A stretch of DNA of 64,000 nt, taken from positions 34,573 through 98,572 of the forward strand of contig DKZA01000026.1 in the NCBI GenBank assembly GCA_002492525.1. The letters run 5' to 3'. A program made the translations under genes and the position numbers. Positions 47,150 through 57,007 of the stretch are shown one piece after another (within the stretch, counting starts at the first letter, position 1; each line of letters opens with the position of its first letter). The DNA is from Lachnospiraceae bacterium UBA7086 (GTDB lineage: Bacteria; Bacillota; Clostridia; Lachnospirales; Lachnospiraceae). A model generated the notes under the pieces. It searched no databases. It saw nothing but the letters and a program-made list of their open reading frames with translations, and had not been told where the DNA came from.

Positions 47150-48422
47150 AATGCAGAGAAAATTATATAACGAGGCAGCTTTTTTGGCGCTTTTAAAATT
47201 TAGGGCGTATGATAAGGCTTCAAACTCCAAAAGAGAGCAGATTAGAAATAAGAATTTCCATAGGATGATTGAAGAGGCATATAAGATACCATTTTATCGT
47301 AAGAGATTTGATGATGCAGGAATTACCCCTGTAGATATCAGGACAAGAGAAGATCTGACGAAACTTCCAATCTTGACAAAAGAAGAATATAGGGAGTGGA
47401 TGAAGGAAGAAAAGGAGAGACAAGAGAATAGGGATTGTATGATTATGCAGACCAGTGGATCTTCAGGAAGGCCATTGGAAGTATTGAACACACCTTTTGA
47501 ATATGCAAAGGATGTGGCTAATGTACTTAGATCATGGTTGTTTTGTGGAGCGAATCCGTTTTGGCTTAAAACAATTACTGAAGCAGATGATAGTTCTGAA
47601 ACTGTTGGATACAAGACTTTTATTCAGAAATTAGGAATTTTACGTAGAGAAATTGTAAATACAAATGATAAAGAAGAGAAGATAATAAATTTCATTAATG
47701 AATATAAGCCTAATATACTCAGAATGTACAAATCTGAATATGTTAATCTGGGTGTCTATGTAAAGAAGAATCATGTCAAAATACATCAGCCGGATTTTTC
47801 GGTTGTTATTGGAGAAAACGTTGATTCTGTATCTGAGCGTCTCCTTCATGAAGTGTATGGGGGGGGGGTAATTAATTTATATGGTTGTGTAGAAAATGGC
47901 GCCATAGCAGTAAAAAAGCCGGGCAGCAATGTCTATGAAGTGTTTGAGGATGTTGTTGCGTTGAATATATATGATGAAAATAATAAGCTGTCTAACAAAG
48001 GGCGCGTTATTATGTCTACACTTTATAAAAACGTATTTCCGTTGATTAATTACGATTTAAAAGACATGGCAGAGGTAAAAAAAACGGATAGGGGATTAGT
48101 TATCAAAGAAATACTGGGGCGTACCGATGATAATGTGGTTTACAGTGATGGAACGACTACGGGCTGGATTCGATTATGGCATATAGCCTGTGAACAACAG
48201 GATTTGCTGCAGATACACATGATACAGAAATCATATTCTTCAATTGTTATTCAGTTGGTAAAGGATGATGCCTCATCTAAGAGTGAAAAGCAGATTGAAG
48301 AAGAGCTGACAAAGGAATTAAATACGCAGTTTTTAGGCAGATTAGAGATTGAGTATCAGTGGCTGGACAGTATTCCAACTGATGAAAATGGTAAAACAAA
48401 GCTGATAGAGAAAAGATTTTGA
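47139..48422 (+). CDS. CapK/PaaK-like adenylating enzyme with in-frame G10 tract (candidate phase-variable, in frame)
   Basis: This 427-residue protein of the phenylacetate-CoA ligase/CapK type has the AMP-binding loop MQTSGSSGRPLEV near residue 103, LYGCVENGAIAV near 247 and ILGRTDDNVVYSDG near 326. Family members in capsule loci are poorly characterised and may activate an acid for attachment to a sugar. Ten G at 47859-47868 encode GGG within EVYGGGVINLYG; nine would put TAA directly after the run, eleven would give a stop two codons later. The adjacent paralogue has YGEGLINLYG and no tract. Confidence 0.85.
   Translation: MNYKMQRKLYNEAAFLALLKFRAYDKASNSKREQIRNKNFHRMIEEAYKIPFYRKRFDDAGITPVDIRTREDLTKLPILTKEEYREWMKEEKERQENRDCMIMQTSGSSGRPLEVLNTPFEYAKDVANVLRSWLFCGANPFWLKTITEADDSSETVGYKTFIQKLGILRREIVNTNDKEEKIINFINEYKPNILRMYKSEYVNLGVYVKKNHVKIHQPDFSVVIGENVDSVSERLLHEVYGGGVINLYGCVENGAIAVKKPGSNVYEVFEDVVALNIYDENNKLSNKGRVIMSTLYKNVFPLINYDLKDMAEVKKTDRGLVIKEILGRTDDNVVYSDGTTTGWIRLWHIACEQQDLLQIHMIQKSYSSIVIQLVKDDASSKSEKQIEEELTKELNTQFLGRLEIEYQWLDSIPTDENGKTKLIEKRF
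47859..47868 (+). repeat. G10 homopolymer inside the first CapK-like gene, followed by TAA
   Basis: Ten consecutive G preceded by GTAT and followed by TAATTAA. Here the frame is open (GGG GGG GGG GTA). Loss of one G makes GGG GGG GGG TAA. The paralogous position in the next gene is GGGGAAGGGCTG, so the run is specific to this copy. Confidence 0.88.
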
Positions 48423-48570
48423 TAGTGAGGGGTTTGTTGAGCCATGTTTAGTGTTGTATTTGGTGGCCTGGTAATTTGTAAAAGTCTCATTATCCGTAAA
48501 AATATTTAATGTGTGTTTTAATTGGCAATATGCTGATTATGATGATATATAATGAGGAGGATATGAGAGA

Positions 48571-49875
48571 ATGAATTACAAAATCCAAAGAAAACTGTTT
48601 AATCTGGAAACGTTTATATCACTTTTGAAATTTAGGGTGTATGACAAGGCCGCAAATAGGAAGAGAGAGCAGATTAGAAATAAGAATTTGCGTAGGATGA
48701 TAGAAGAAGCATATAAGATACCTTTTTATCGCAGAAGATTTGATGAGGCTGGGGTTACTCCTGAAGATATTAAGATGAAAGAAGACTTAACAAAACTTCC
48801 GTTGCTGACAAAGGAAGAATATAGAGAATGGATTTTGGAGGAGAAAAATAAAGAAGAAAACAAAGCGTGTATGATAATGCAGACCAGTGGATCGTCAGGA
48901 AAGCCGTTAGAGGTATTAAATACCCCTTTTGAATATGCAAAGGATGTGGCCAACATATTAAGATCATGGCTGGTTTGCGGAGCGAATCCGTTTTGGCTTA
49001 AAACAGTTACGGAGGCAGATAACAGTTCTGAAACAGTCGGATATGAAACTTTTATTCAGAAATTAGGAATTCTTCGCAGAGAGATTGTCAATGAGGATGA
49101 TGAAGAAGAGAAAATTATAGGTTTTATTAATGAATATAAGCCAAACATTCTCAGAATGTATAAGTCAGAATTAGTCAGAGTTGGTATTTATGCGAAGAAA
49201 AAACATATAAAGATGCACCAGCCGGATTATTATGTTGTCTTGGGCGAAAACGTTGATGAGATATCTGAACGTGTTTTAAGAGAAATGTATGGGGAAGGGC
49301 TGATAAATTTATATGGCTGTGTTGAGGCTGGCGGTATAGCTGTAAGATTGCCAGGAGATAGAGACTATGAGGTGTTTGAGGATGCAGTCGCGTTAAATAT
49401 ATATGATGAAAATAATAAGCTGACTAACCGGGGCCGGGTTATTATTTCAACACTTTACAAAAATAAATTTCCTTTGATTAATTATGACTTAAATGATATG
49501 GCAGAGGTAGAGGAGACAGATAGGGGATTAATTATCAAAGAAATATTGGGGCGTACAGATGATGATGTAGTTTACAGTGATGGAACTTCTACAGGTTGGA
49601 TCCGGTTATGGCATATAGCTTGTGAACAGCAGGATTTACTTCAGATACACATGATACAGCAATCGTATACTTCAATTGTTATTCAGCTGGTAAAGAAGGA
49701 TGGTTCATCTAAGAGTAAAGAGCAGATTGAGGCAGAGTTAACCCCAAAATTGAATACAGAATTCTTAGAAAGATTAACGATTGAGTATCAATGGTTAGAT
49801 TTTATTCCGGCAGATGAAAATGGTAAAACAAAGCTAATAGAGAAGACTTTTAAAGATGTACAGAAACAGATATGA
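48571..49875 (+). CDS. CapK/PaaK-like adenylating enzyme, tandem paralogue without poly-G
   Basis: This 434-residue protein is closely similar along its whole length to the preceding gene product (same N-terminus MNYKIQRKLFN, MQTSGSSGKPLEV near residue 104, LYGCVEAGGIAV, ILGRTDDDVVYSDG). The two are a recent tandem duplication separated by 148 bases, with long stretches identical at DNA level. Because it lacks the G tract, it should be constitutively readable and could either back up the switchable copy or have a different substrate. AGGAGGATATGAGAGA precedes the ATG. Confidence 0.86.
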   Translation: MNYKIQRKLFNLETFISLLKFRVYDKAANRKREQIRNKNLRRMIEEAYKIPFYRRRFDEAGVTPEDIKMKEDLTKLPLLTKEEYREWILEEKNKEENKACMIMQTSGSSGKPLEVLNTPFEYAKDVANILRSWLVCGANPFWLKTVTEADNSSETVGYETFIQKLGILRREIVNEDDEEEKIIGFINEYKPNILRMYKSELVRVGIYAKKKHIKMHQPDYYVVLGENVDEISERVLREMYGEGLINLYGCVEAGGIAVRLPGDRDYEVFEDAVALNIYDENNKLTNRGRVIISTLYKNKFPLINYDLNDMAEVEETDRGLIIKEILGRTDDDVVYSDGTSTGWIRLWHIACEQQDLLQIHMIQQSYTSIVIQLVKKDGSSKSKEQIEAELTPKLNTEFLERLTIEYQWLDFIPADENGKTKLIEKTFKDVQKQI

Positions 49876-49929
49876 GAATGTAGCGGTAAGATTTAAGGTA
49901 CAAATAATAATATGGTGTAGGAAGAGTGG

Positions 49930-51648
49930 ATGCATATCTTAGAGATTATAAAAAAGGGTTGGAATAAGTTTGATGCAATTACAAAAAAGTGGACGGCAAG
50001 TCATTATTTAGTATTGACGAGTATTTTTATCATATTGACCTATATCGTTTTTAAAGTTCAGGCAGAAAAGAATGATGATCCGGGAATGATGCAATATATA
50101 TCTGGCTTTCTGACGGGAAAGCCAGATATATTGCCTTATATAATGGGTATGCCATATACATATCTCATTTCCAGATTATATTTATTAAGTACGGAAATCC
50201 CCTGGTATGGATTAGCGTATGTTCTAATTAATACAGGTGCAGTATTGGTTATATGTCATAGGTTTATTAGAAAAAACTGTACGAAGGAAAATTATTTTTG
50301 CTTTTTGTGCATTTACATTTCTTTTTTTGTTTATCAACTTACGAATGTACAGTTTACAATGGTTGCTGGCCTTGCAGGTACTGCAGCCGTAGTGATTGTT
50401 TATGATATAGACGAAGAAAAGAAAATCAGGATCTCCGATATAGTGCTGGCGGTTATATTTTCGTTCCTTTCATATAATATCAGATATCAGTGTGGATTAG
50501 TTGCTTTAGGAGTAATGATTTATTGTGTATTGGGAAATGGTATTTTACTAAAGAAATGGAACAAAAAGCAAATTATTTGTCTGCTTTCCTGTATTGGAAT
50601 AATGGTCATATCTGCACTTTCTAATGAGATATATGTCAATAATACAGATTGGAAAGAGTATGTTGATTTAAATTCTGAACGATCCCTTTATATGGATTTA
50701 GCGGTAATTAAATATGATGAAGATGAAGAGCTTTATAATTCAATCGGTTGGGATGAAGATATTTTTTATTTGACAACCCATTGGTGTTTTATGGACGATA
50801 GTGCAAGTCGTGAAAATTTTGCGATTTTGAACTTGGAAAATAAAAAGAGGATGGCAGATAATGTGGAATCTGTAGGGCAGAGGATATGGAAGTTTTTATC
50901 TGACATAGTAGAGTTTACACGAACATTGAAGTGGCAAATAGCAATATTAGTAGGGTGGCTGTTATGGATTTTAGCAGACTTATTATATTCGATTCATAGT
51001 AAGGAGCCGGAAAATATAAGGAGATTGATCTATTCAATAGGATTTTATGGGATTGCAGCGGCACTAATTATGTATCTTATATTTTTTGGAAGGTATAATA
51101 GCAGAACGGTAATTATGATTTTATCAAGTTGCATGATTCCTGGTTTCATATTATCTTCTATAAACCTGAAAAATATTTATAAAAAGCAAAAAATGCTTAG
51201 TATTATGCTGTCTTTTGGATTGATTATATTAGTGGCGGGTGGATTATGTAAGCAGAAGTGGAGGACTATATACACATATGATACGTGGGATAGCGTTTAT
51301 GATTATGTATTAAAGCATAAAGATTGTATTTATATTGGAGATGGATCGATGATTTTGCCCGCTGATTTGTTTAAAACGTTTACGGCTGAGGAACAACCAA
51401 CTAATTATTCTTTTTGGGGTGGATGGTTAGCAGATTCACCAATGGCTGCAAATTTTCTGGAGACAAACGAATTACAGGATTTGACATTAGAAGATATGCT
51501 TGATGATAATAAGTTTTTTATTGGGGATGCAGTATATGTGGATTATTTGCTATCATATTATAATAAAAGATATGATAATGTTGAAGCAGAAATATATTAT
51601 GAAACAGATCAATTTGCGGTATATGGATTTCGCTTTTGTGATAATTAA
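49930..51648 (+). CDS. Polytopic membrane protein, probably GT-C type
   Basis: The 572-residue protein has about 10-11 hydrophobic helices and a soluble C-terminal domain from about residue 440. After helix 1 comes VQAEKNDDPGMMQYISGFLTG, an acidic first loop like that of GT-C transferases that use polyprenyl-phosphate sugars. No exact family signature was recognised. It sits between adenylating enzymes and a pair of small flippase-like proteins, which supports a role in transfer of a sugar outside the membrane (inference). Confidence 0.6.
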   Translation: MHILEIIKKGWNKFDAITKKWTASHYLVLTSIFIILTYIVFKVQAEKNDDPGMMQYISGFLTGKPDILPYIMGMPYTYLISRLYLLSTEIPWYGLAYVLINTGAVLVICHRFIRKNCTKENYFCFLCIYISFFVYQLTNVQFTMVAGLAGTAAVVIVYDIDEEKKIRISDIVLAVIFSFLSYNIRYQCGLVALGVMIYCVLGNGILLKKWNKKQIICLLSCIGIMVISALSNEIYVNNTDWKEYVDLNSERSLYMDLAVIKYDEDEELYNSIGWDEDIFYLTTHWCFMDDSASRENFAILNLENKKRMADNVESVGQRIWKFLSDIVEFTRTLKWQIAILVGWLLWILADLLYSIHSKEPENIRRLIYSIGFYGIAAALIMYLIFFGRYNSRTVIMILSSCMIPGFILSSINLKNIYKKQKMLSIMLSFGLIILVAGGLCKQKWRTIYTYDTWDSVYDYVLKHKDCIYIGDGSMILPADLFKTFTAEEQPTNYSFWGGWLADSPMAANFLETNELQDLTLEDMLDDNKFFIGDAVYVDYLLSYYNKRYDNVEAEIYYETDQFAVYGFRFCDN

Positions 51649-51659
51649 TGGTGGGTATA

Positions 51660-52040
51660 ATGAAGAATAATAAAATTTGTGTTCTCTTTTTTTTACATGT
51701 ATTATTAGCGGTATATTCATTAAGTGGAATATGCGGAAAATTAGCTGCAACATTTGAAGTAATGAGTTTTGGATTTATTTTATGCTATGCTGGATTGCTT
51801 TTTATTTATGGAATATATGCGTTATGCTGGCAGCAGATAATCAAGAGACTTTCTCTCACAGTTGCTTTTGCAAATAAGGCTATTACGGTGGTCTGGGGAA
51901 TTATTTGGGGATATTTATTTTTTGATGAAGCGATTACATTGCAAAAACTTATTGGTGCAGTTATGGTAATGACAGGGATTGTGATATATGCAGCGACTGG
52001 TGATGATTTAAAGGAAAATAAAGGAGGCACGGCACAGTGA
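51660..52040 (+). CDS. Small EamA/SMR-type membrane protein (ArnE/ArnF-like)
   Basis: This protein of about 126 residues has four hydrophobic helices, ending in FFDEAITLQKLIGAVMVMTG, the signature end of EamA/SMR proteins. Small paired members such as ArnE/ArnF flip undecaprenyl-phosphate sugars. ATG 51660 is preferred, with GTGGG upstream. The stop overlaps the GTG start of its partner, and the partner's GGAGG lies inside this gene, so the two are translationally coupled. Confidence 0.82.
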   Translation: MKNNKICVLFFLHVLLAVYSLSGICGKLAATFEVMSFGFILCYAGLLFIYGIYALCWQQIIKRLSLTVAFANKAITVVWGIIWGYLFFDEAITLQKLIGAVMVMTGIVIYAATGDDLKENKGGTAQ

Positions 52041-52387
52041 CAAAGAGATTCTTAGTATATGCTTCTCTTATGATATTCGGGACATTTATAAGTTCAGTTG
52101 CGCAAGTGATGCTGAAAAAAGCGGCAATGAAAGAGTATTCTTCTCATGTTCGGGAATATTTTAATCCAACAGTTATTATAGCATATATTATTTTTTTTGG
52201 AGCCTCTTTTTTGGGTGTACTTGCTTATAAAGTGGTACCATTATCGATGGGGGCGATTTTGGAAGCAACGAGTTATATTTATGTGACAGTTTTTGGGGCG
52301 ACAATTTTCAAGGAGACGATAACGAAGAAGAGGATAATAGCATTGGTTATAATATTAGCAGGTATTGTGATTTATGCGTTGGGATAG
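52037..52387 (+). CDS. Small EamA/SMR-type membrane protein, partner of the preceding gene
   Basis: The 116-residue protein starts at GTG 52037 (GGAGG at 52023-52027) and has four helices with SSVAQVMLKKAAM in the first and FGATIFKETITKKRIIALVI near the end, typical of EamA/SMR halves. With the preceding protein it forms a likely ArnEF-like heterodimer that flips a polyprenyl-phosphate sugar made by one of the GtrB-like enzymes (inference). It is followed six bases later by a GT-C protein. Confidence 0.83.
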   Translation: MTKRFLVYASLMIFGTFISSVAQVMLKKAAMKEYSSHVREYFNPTVIIAYIIFFGASFLGVLAYKVVPLSMGAILEATSYIYVTVFGATIFKETITKKRIIALVIILAGIVIYALG

Positions 52388-52392
52388 ATATA

Positions 52393-54240
52393 ATGAGAAA
52401 TTTTGAAATGAGTGGTTTGAAGATTATAGGAATGTATGAAAAAATAAATTGCAAGGTAAAAGATAAGATTGGTTGGGAACTTACAGAGGTTATCTTTTTA
52501 TTGGGGTGCTTTTTCTCTGCAATTATGATGGTAATAAGGGCTTTTTTTGGTACAGAGTTTACTGATGAGGCCTATACTGTGTCAGATGCGTTGGCAGTTA
52601 TGCATGGCAATATCCCATATACCTATAATAGTATAATTGCGGTGGGAATGTCCTTTGTTCCTATTATTTTTTATAAAATATATGAGTTTTTTATTCCTGA
52701 TTTAGAAGGAATCTTTCTGTATTCAAGGCTTACATTCATACTATTCAGATTCTGCATAATTATTGGTATATATCATTTACTTAAGAAAGAATTGGTCAGA
52801 AAATGGCGATTGCTTGTAGCGGGTATATTAATTCCGTTTGTGGGTGCGTTTTCAGGGGCAGTTATTCCCAACTGGGGCTATAACGCAACTTCTGTATATG
52901 TAACACTTTTGGTGGTATTTTTGCTATATACCACTTTACAGGAACATACGAGTGAGAGGAAACATTATTTTAAATTGATGATAGGCGGTTTCTTGACTGC
53001 AGTGGCGGTTTTTGCACATTCAGGTTATGCTATTGCTGTTTTTGTTTTTATATTTTTAATATATTCAAATGCGCGAAAAGGGGAGAAGATTAAATCCGTT
53101 TCATTTTATTGTATAGGTGGGATCTTAGAAATATTTGCCGTGTTAATTCCTATTATAATACAATCAGGATTAAATAAATTTATTTATGGTGTAGAGACAA
53201 TGCTGTCCGGAAGCCCTGAAGGGTATATTCAGAGTACAGTATATGATCGTGTAGAAGATGTGATATGGTGTATAAAACCAGGTTGGATTCTGTTAGTATG
53301 CAGTACTATATTTATATATTGTGTAGGCAAAATATTTATTCGTGCGGGTGAAAAAAAACTTTCAAGCAGGGAATATTGGTTACTTGCAGTCGGCTGCGGC
53401 ATTATAATAAGCATAATACTTGCCCCAATGGTAGATCGTGACTTTTTTACTTTTATGGGAAGTATATGTATGTGCGCATTTCTTTTGTTACTTCCGATAT
53501 ATAATAAATGGTCATCTTTGGCATGGTATTTGGGTATTTATAATGTCATTTTTATCATAGTGATGACGATCAGTACCTTAACTGGAGATAGATTTTATTA
53601 TTGTATTCCGATATTGATTCCAATTCTTATTCTTTTATTTAAGGAAGAATCAGAACTATTTAAGTATGTTGCGGCTGCGATAGCGATTATAGCTATAATC
53701 TTTCAAGGATATAATGATTACAAAGATGTATACAGAGATAATGCAATTACTCAGCTTACGGCAAAAGTGGAGTCAGGGGTATATAGAGGAATATACACAA
53801 CTCCCGACAGAGCAAAGAATTTAGTAGAGTTGGAACATTATTTGGACGAAAATATTCGGGAAGATGAATCTGTTTCATTTCGGGATAATGCCCCGGTAGC
53901 ATACTTGATGAGGAATACAAATATCTGTGATGTACGGACATGGGATGCAATGCAGTGGTCTTATGGATGTGATGATCCGATTGTTATGTACAGGTATTAT
54001 AAGAATAAAGAGCAGATACCAGATGTTATTGCATATATAGATTTTGGACGGGATGATTCGATGAGTATTGAGAATTCATCCGATGTATTTCAATACAACG
54101 ATTTTGTAAATAAATTCTATTATTTAGATAAAAATGATTTTAAGAACAATACATTTCGGGTTCTGATTTATCGTAATAATGGAACGTTCGATGGAGACTT
54201 TGACAGATTGATAGAGTCGACAAGCAATTCAAAATATTGA
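52393..54240 (+). CDS. GT-C glycosyltransferase-like membrane protein (PMT/ArnT-like)
   Basis: This 615-residue protein has about 11 helices in residues 30-450 and a C-terminal extracytoplasmic part. After the first helix is GTEFTDEAYTVSDALAVMHG, a clear DE motif in the first outer loop as in PMT/ArnT-type GT-C enzymes that use polyprenyl-phosphate sugars, and AVFAHSGYAIAVF fits an early inner helix. It probably transfers the flipped sugar to a glycan or protein. The acceptor is unknown. The start could be one of several Met codons within the first 15 residues. Confidence 0.75.
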   Translation: MRNFEMSGLKIIGMYEKINCKVKDKIGWELTEVIFLLGCFFSAIMMVIRAFFGTEFTDEAYTVSDALAVMHGNIPYTYNSIIAVGMSFVPIIFYKIYEFFIPDLEGIFLYSRLTFILFRFCIIIGIYHLLKKELVRKWRLLVAGILIPFVGAFSGAVIPNWGYNATSVYVTLLVVFLLYTTLQEHTSERKHYFKLMIGGFLTAVAVFAHSGYAIAVFVFIFLIYSNARKGEKIKSVSFYCIGGILEIFAVLIPIIIQSGLNKFIYGVETMLSGSPEGYIQSTVYDRVEDVIWCIKPGWILLVCSTIFIYCVGKIFIRAGEKKLSSREYWLLAVGCGIIISIILAPMVDRDFFTFMGSICMCAFLLLLPIYNKWSSLAWYLGIYNVIFIIVMTISTLTGDRFYYCIPILIPILILLFKEESELFKYVAAAIAIIAIIFQGYNDYKDVYRDNAITQLTAKVESGVYRGIYTTPDRAKNLVELEHYLDENIREDESVSFRDNAPVAYLMRNTNICDVRTWDAMQWSYGCDDPIVMYRYYKNKEQIPDVIAYIDFGRDDSMSIENSSDVFQYNDFVNKFYYLDKNDFKNNTFRVLIYRNNGTFDGDFDRLIESTSNSKY

Positions 54241-54256
54241 AGAAGGTGGCTGAGCG

Positions 54257-55615
54257 ATGTCGTTTACGGGTTTGACGTTTATACTGGTATTTTTGCCGAT
54301 TACATTGCTGATGTATTATATTGCAGGGGCTAAAATTAAGCCATGGGTTCTTTTGTGTGCCAATTTATTCTTTTATGCATTAGGGCAAATGAATTTTATG
54401 ATGATTTTATGCTTGCTGACAGTCGTTAATACATATATAGTATGGTATTTAGGGCGTAACGATTCTAAAATGGTCAGATGTCTGTTGCTGGCTATGGGAG
54501 TTGTAGGTAATATTTCCCTTTTGGGGTATTATAAATTTAGTGATAATCGGTTATTACCTTTGGGATTGTCTTTTTATGCTTTTAAAGCGGTGAGTGTGAT
54601 TGTAGATAGTTATAAAGGTAAGGTGACGGCGAAGACTCCTCTTGATATTATGAATTATCTGATATTTTTTGGACAGATTCAGTCAGGGCCAATTTCAAGA
54701 TTTGGAGTTGAAGAATCCTGGAATGTGAAGAGGGAGGGGTTAAATTTAAAGCGCATGTCTCAAGGTGTGCAATATTTTTTGGTGGGTTTTTCCAAGAAGA
54801 TATTGATTGCAGATGTGCTTGTGAAAGTTACAGATGAAGTCTTTGCCAGTCAAAATTTATCCATACCTTATACATGGTTAGGTGCCATATGTTTTAGTTT
54901 ACAGTTATATTATGATTTTTCAGGGTATTCCGATATGGCGATAGGAGTCAGTAATATGTTTGGAATATCATGTAAAGAAAATTTTCATTACCCCTATGCG
55001 ACAGCTTCGATTGGTGAATTTTGGAGAAGATGGCATATTTCTTTAGGCGAATGGTTTAGAGATTATGTGTATATACCTCTTGGCGGGTCAAGAGGAAAAC
55101 TTTGGCGAACAATTTTGAATCTGGGAATTGTATGGTTGCTTACTGGTATATGGCATGGAAATACAGGCGGATTCCTTTTGTGGGGCTTGGTGTATTTTAT
55201 ATTGATTGCATTGGAAAAAGTGACCGGTTATCCCCAAAATTTCAGATTAAAAGCCAGCAAAATCATATACAGAATTTTTTCATTGATAATGATAAATTTC
55301 CTTTGGGTGGTATTTTACTTTGGGCACATAACGTCATCGCTTAATTTTATCAAAGGGATGCTGATACCGTCTAAGTATAATATCAGTATAGGCAGGGCGA
55401 GTTTTTTGTTTAACGAATATAGAGTATTCATATTAGCAGCGGTGGTGTTTGCAACACCTATAGTTCCGTCTGTTATGAAGCTGTGTCAGAAATATAAAGA
55501 AACAGAGATTTGCTCTAATATTATTTATGGAGTTGTGGTGGCGGGATTATTTATTCTTTCTTTGTCTATGATAGTGAGCGGAGAGTCTAATCCCTTCCTG
55601 TACATCGGATTTTAG
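54257..55615 (+). CDS. MBOAT O-acyltransferase, intact
   Basis: The 452-residue protein begins MSFTGLTFILVFLPITLLMYY, the usual MBOAT start, followed by LPLGLSFYAFKAVSVIVDSY near residue 100, LQLYYDFSGYSDMAIGVSN near 216, FWRRWHISLGEWFRDYVYIPLG near 255 and the catalytic histidine in GIWHGNTGG near 299. It has about 11 helices. It should pass an acyl (often acetyl) group across the membrane for glycan O-acylation with the DHHW protein just downstream. It lacks any poly-G tract, unlike its relative at 39.6 kb. Confidence 0.9.
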   Translation: MSFTGLTFILVFLPITLLMYYIAGAKIKPWVLLCANLFFYALGQMNFMMILCLLTVVNTYIVWYLGRNDSKMVRCLLLAMGVVGNISLLGYYKFSDNRLLPLGLSFYAFKAVSVIVDSYKGKVTAKTPLDIMNYLIFFGQIQSGPISRFGVEESWNVKREGLNLKRMSQGVQYFLVGFSKKILIADVLVKVTDEVFASQNLSIPYTWLGAICFSLQLYYDFSGYSDMAIGVSNMFGISCKENFHYPYATASIGEFWRRWHISLGEWFRDYVYIPLGGSRGKLWRTILNLGIVWLLTGIWHGNTGGFLLWGLVYFILIALEKVTGYPQNFRLKASKIIYRIFSLIMINFLWVVFYFGHITSSLNFIKGMLIPSKYNISIGRASFLFNEYRVFILAAVVFATPIVPSVMKLCQKYKETEICSNIIYGVVVAGLFILSLSMIVSGESNPFLYIGF

Positions 55616-55630
55616 AGAGAGGCGAATAGG

Positions 55631-56920
55631 ATGGAGAAAGATATTGTATTTATCCGTAATATGATCTTGACGGTGGCATTTGCTGTTTTTTTAGGCTATA
55701 ATGCACATAATACAGAAGCCCTGCATAATCTTGCAGACATCGTTGATGTGGTTTTTCCCACGAAAAAAAGCGTAGAAGCAGAGGAAAATTATGCCGATGT
55801 AACTAAAACGCAGAAAAATAAGGGAAAAATATTAGCGGACTGTTTGAATGATGTTTCCGAAAATATCAATGATTTATTGCCATACCAGGAGAAGCTTGTC
55901 AATCTGAGCGGGGCCTTGATGCGGGTTAATGGTGTTAAAGATTATTATAATCCAGAATATGGAATTAACGTTACTACGAGTAATTATGTTATTAGTCAGG
56001 TGGAGCAGACATCTACAGATTATGAAGTATCTCAGATGATACAATTAACGAATTATTTGGATGAGCATGGCATCAGACTTCTCTATGTAAACGAACCTGC
56101 TAAGTATATTGATGATGATATATTCAGAAATGAATTTAGCGCAGAGTCTTATTTAAATAGAAATGCGGATTTGTTTTTGAAAAGGCTGAGTGAGGCACAG
56201 ATAGAATATATTGATTTACGTGAAAATATCAGGGAAGAGGGACTGGATTGTCATGATCTTTTCTATAGAGCAGATCATCATTGGACAGTACCTACCTCCA
56301 AGTGGGCGGCTGAGATTATTGCCGAGAAGCTTAATGATGATTATGGCTATGATATTGATTTAAATTTATATGCAGACGAAAACTTTAATTATGTGGAATA
56401 TGAAAACTGTTGGCTTGGAGAACAGGGGAGAAAGCTTGCAGAAAGTTATATAGGAATGGAAAATTTCACACTTATAGTTCCAACGTATGACACCAGTTTT
56501 TCCCGCAATATAAATGGAGAGTATACAGAAGGTGATTTTAATATTTTCATAGATTATTCTGTGTATTCAGATTCTTATGATATGGATTGGGAATTTCAGC
56601 CGGCTAAATTAAAGGGATGGCATTATAGTTACAATGGAGATGGATATATTCAGAATAATAATGCTGATTTTGGTAATGTGCTTATTTTTGGTGATTCTTA
56701 TGAGAGAACGTTAATACCGTTTATGTCGCTTGGTATTCGGAACATCTATAAAATAGAGCCGAGATATATGAACAGTACAGATATACAGGCAATCATAGAA
56801 TCCGGTGATTATGATACGGTGATTATAACATATGCTCAGTTTATGATAGGAGCACATGATAATCCAGATAATTCAAATTACGGGATGTTTACTTTTTTTG
56901 AGGATAGCGTTGGTAATTGA
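55631..56920 (+). CDS. DHHW-family SGNH-like acetyltransferase partner
   Basis: The 429-residue protein has one N-terminal hydrophobic segment (about residues 9-24) and an extracytoplasmic domain. YRADHHWTVPTSKWAAEII near residue 212 gives the DHHW family motif and NVLIFGDSYERTLIPFMS near 350 the GDSxxR-like nucleophile block of AlgJ/AlgX-type domains. It lies 16 bases after the MBOAT gene and probably receives the acyl group and places it on the polysaccharide outside the membrane. Confidence 0.86.
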   Translation: MEKDIVFIRNMILTVAFAVFLGYNAHNTEALHNLADIVDVVFPTKKSVEAEENYADVTKTQKNKGKILADCLNDVSENINDLLPYQEKLVNLSGALMRVNGVKDYYNPEYGINVTTSNYVISQVEQTSTDYEVSQMIQLTNYLDEHGIRLLYVNEPAKYIDDDIFRNEFSAESYLNRNADLFLKRLSEAQIEYIDLRENIREEGLDCHDLFYRADHHWTVPTSKWAAEIIAEKLNDDYGYDIDLNLYADENFNYVEYENCWLGEQGRKLAESYIGMENFTLIVPTYDTSFSRNINGEYTEGDFNIFIDYSVYSDSYDMDWEFQPAKLKGWHYSYNGDGYIQNNNADFGNVLIFGDSYERTLIPFMSLGIRNIYKIEPRYMNSTDIQAIIESGDYDTVIITYAQFMIGAHDNPDNSNYGMFTFFEDSVGN

Positions 56921-57007
56921 TATTTAGAAGCTTTAAATAATAGTATTGTATTTTTAATCAAATGCATTTTATATAATTCTAGTTTTGATTGGATGGGAGG
57001 CTAAAAG

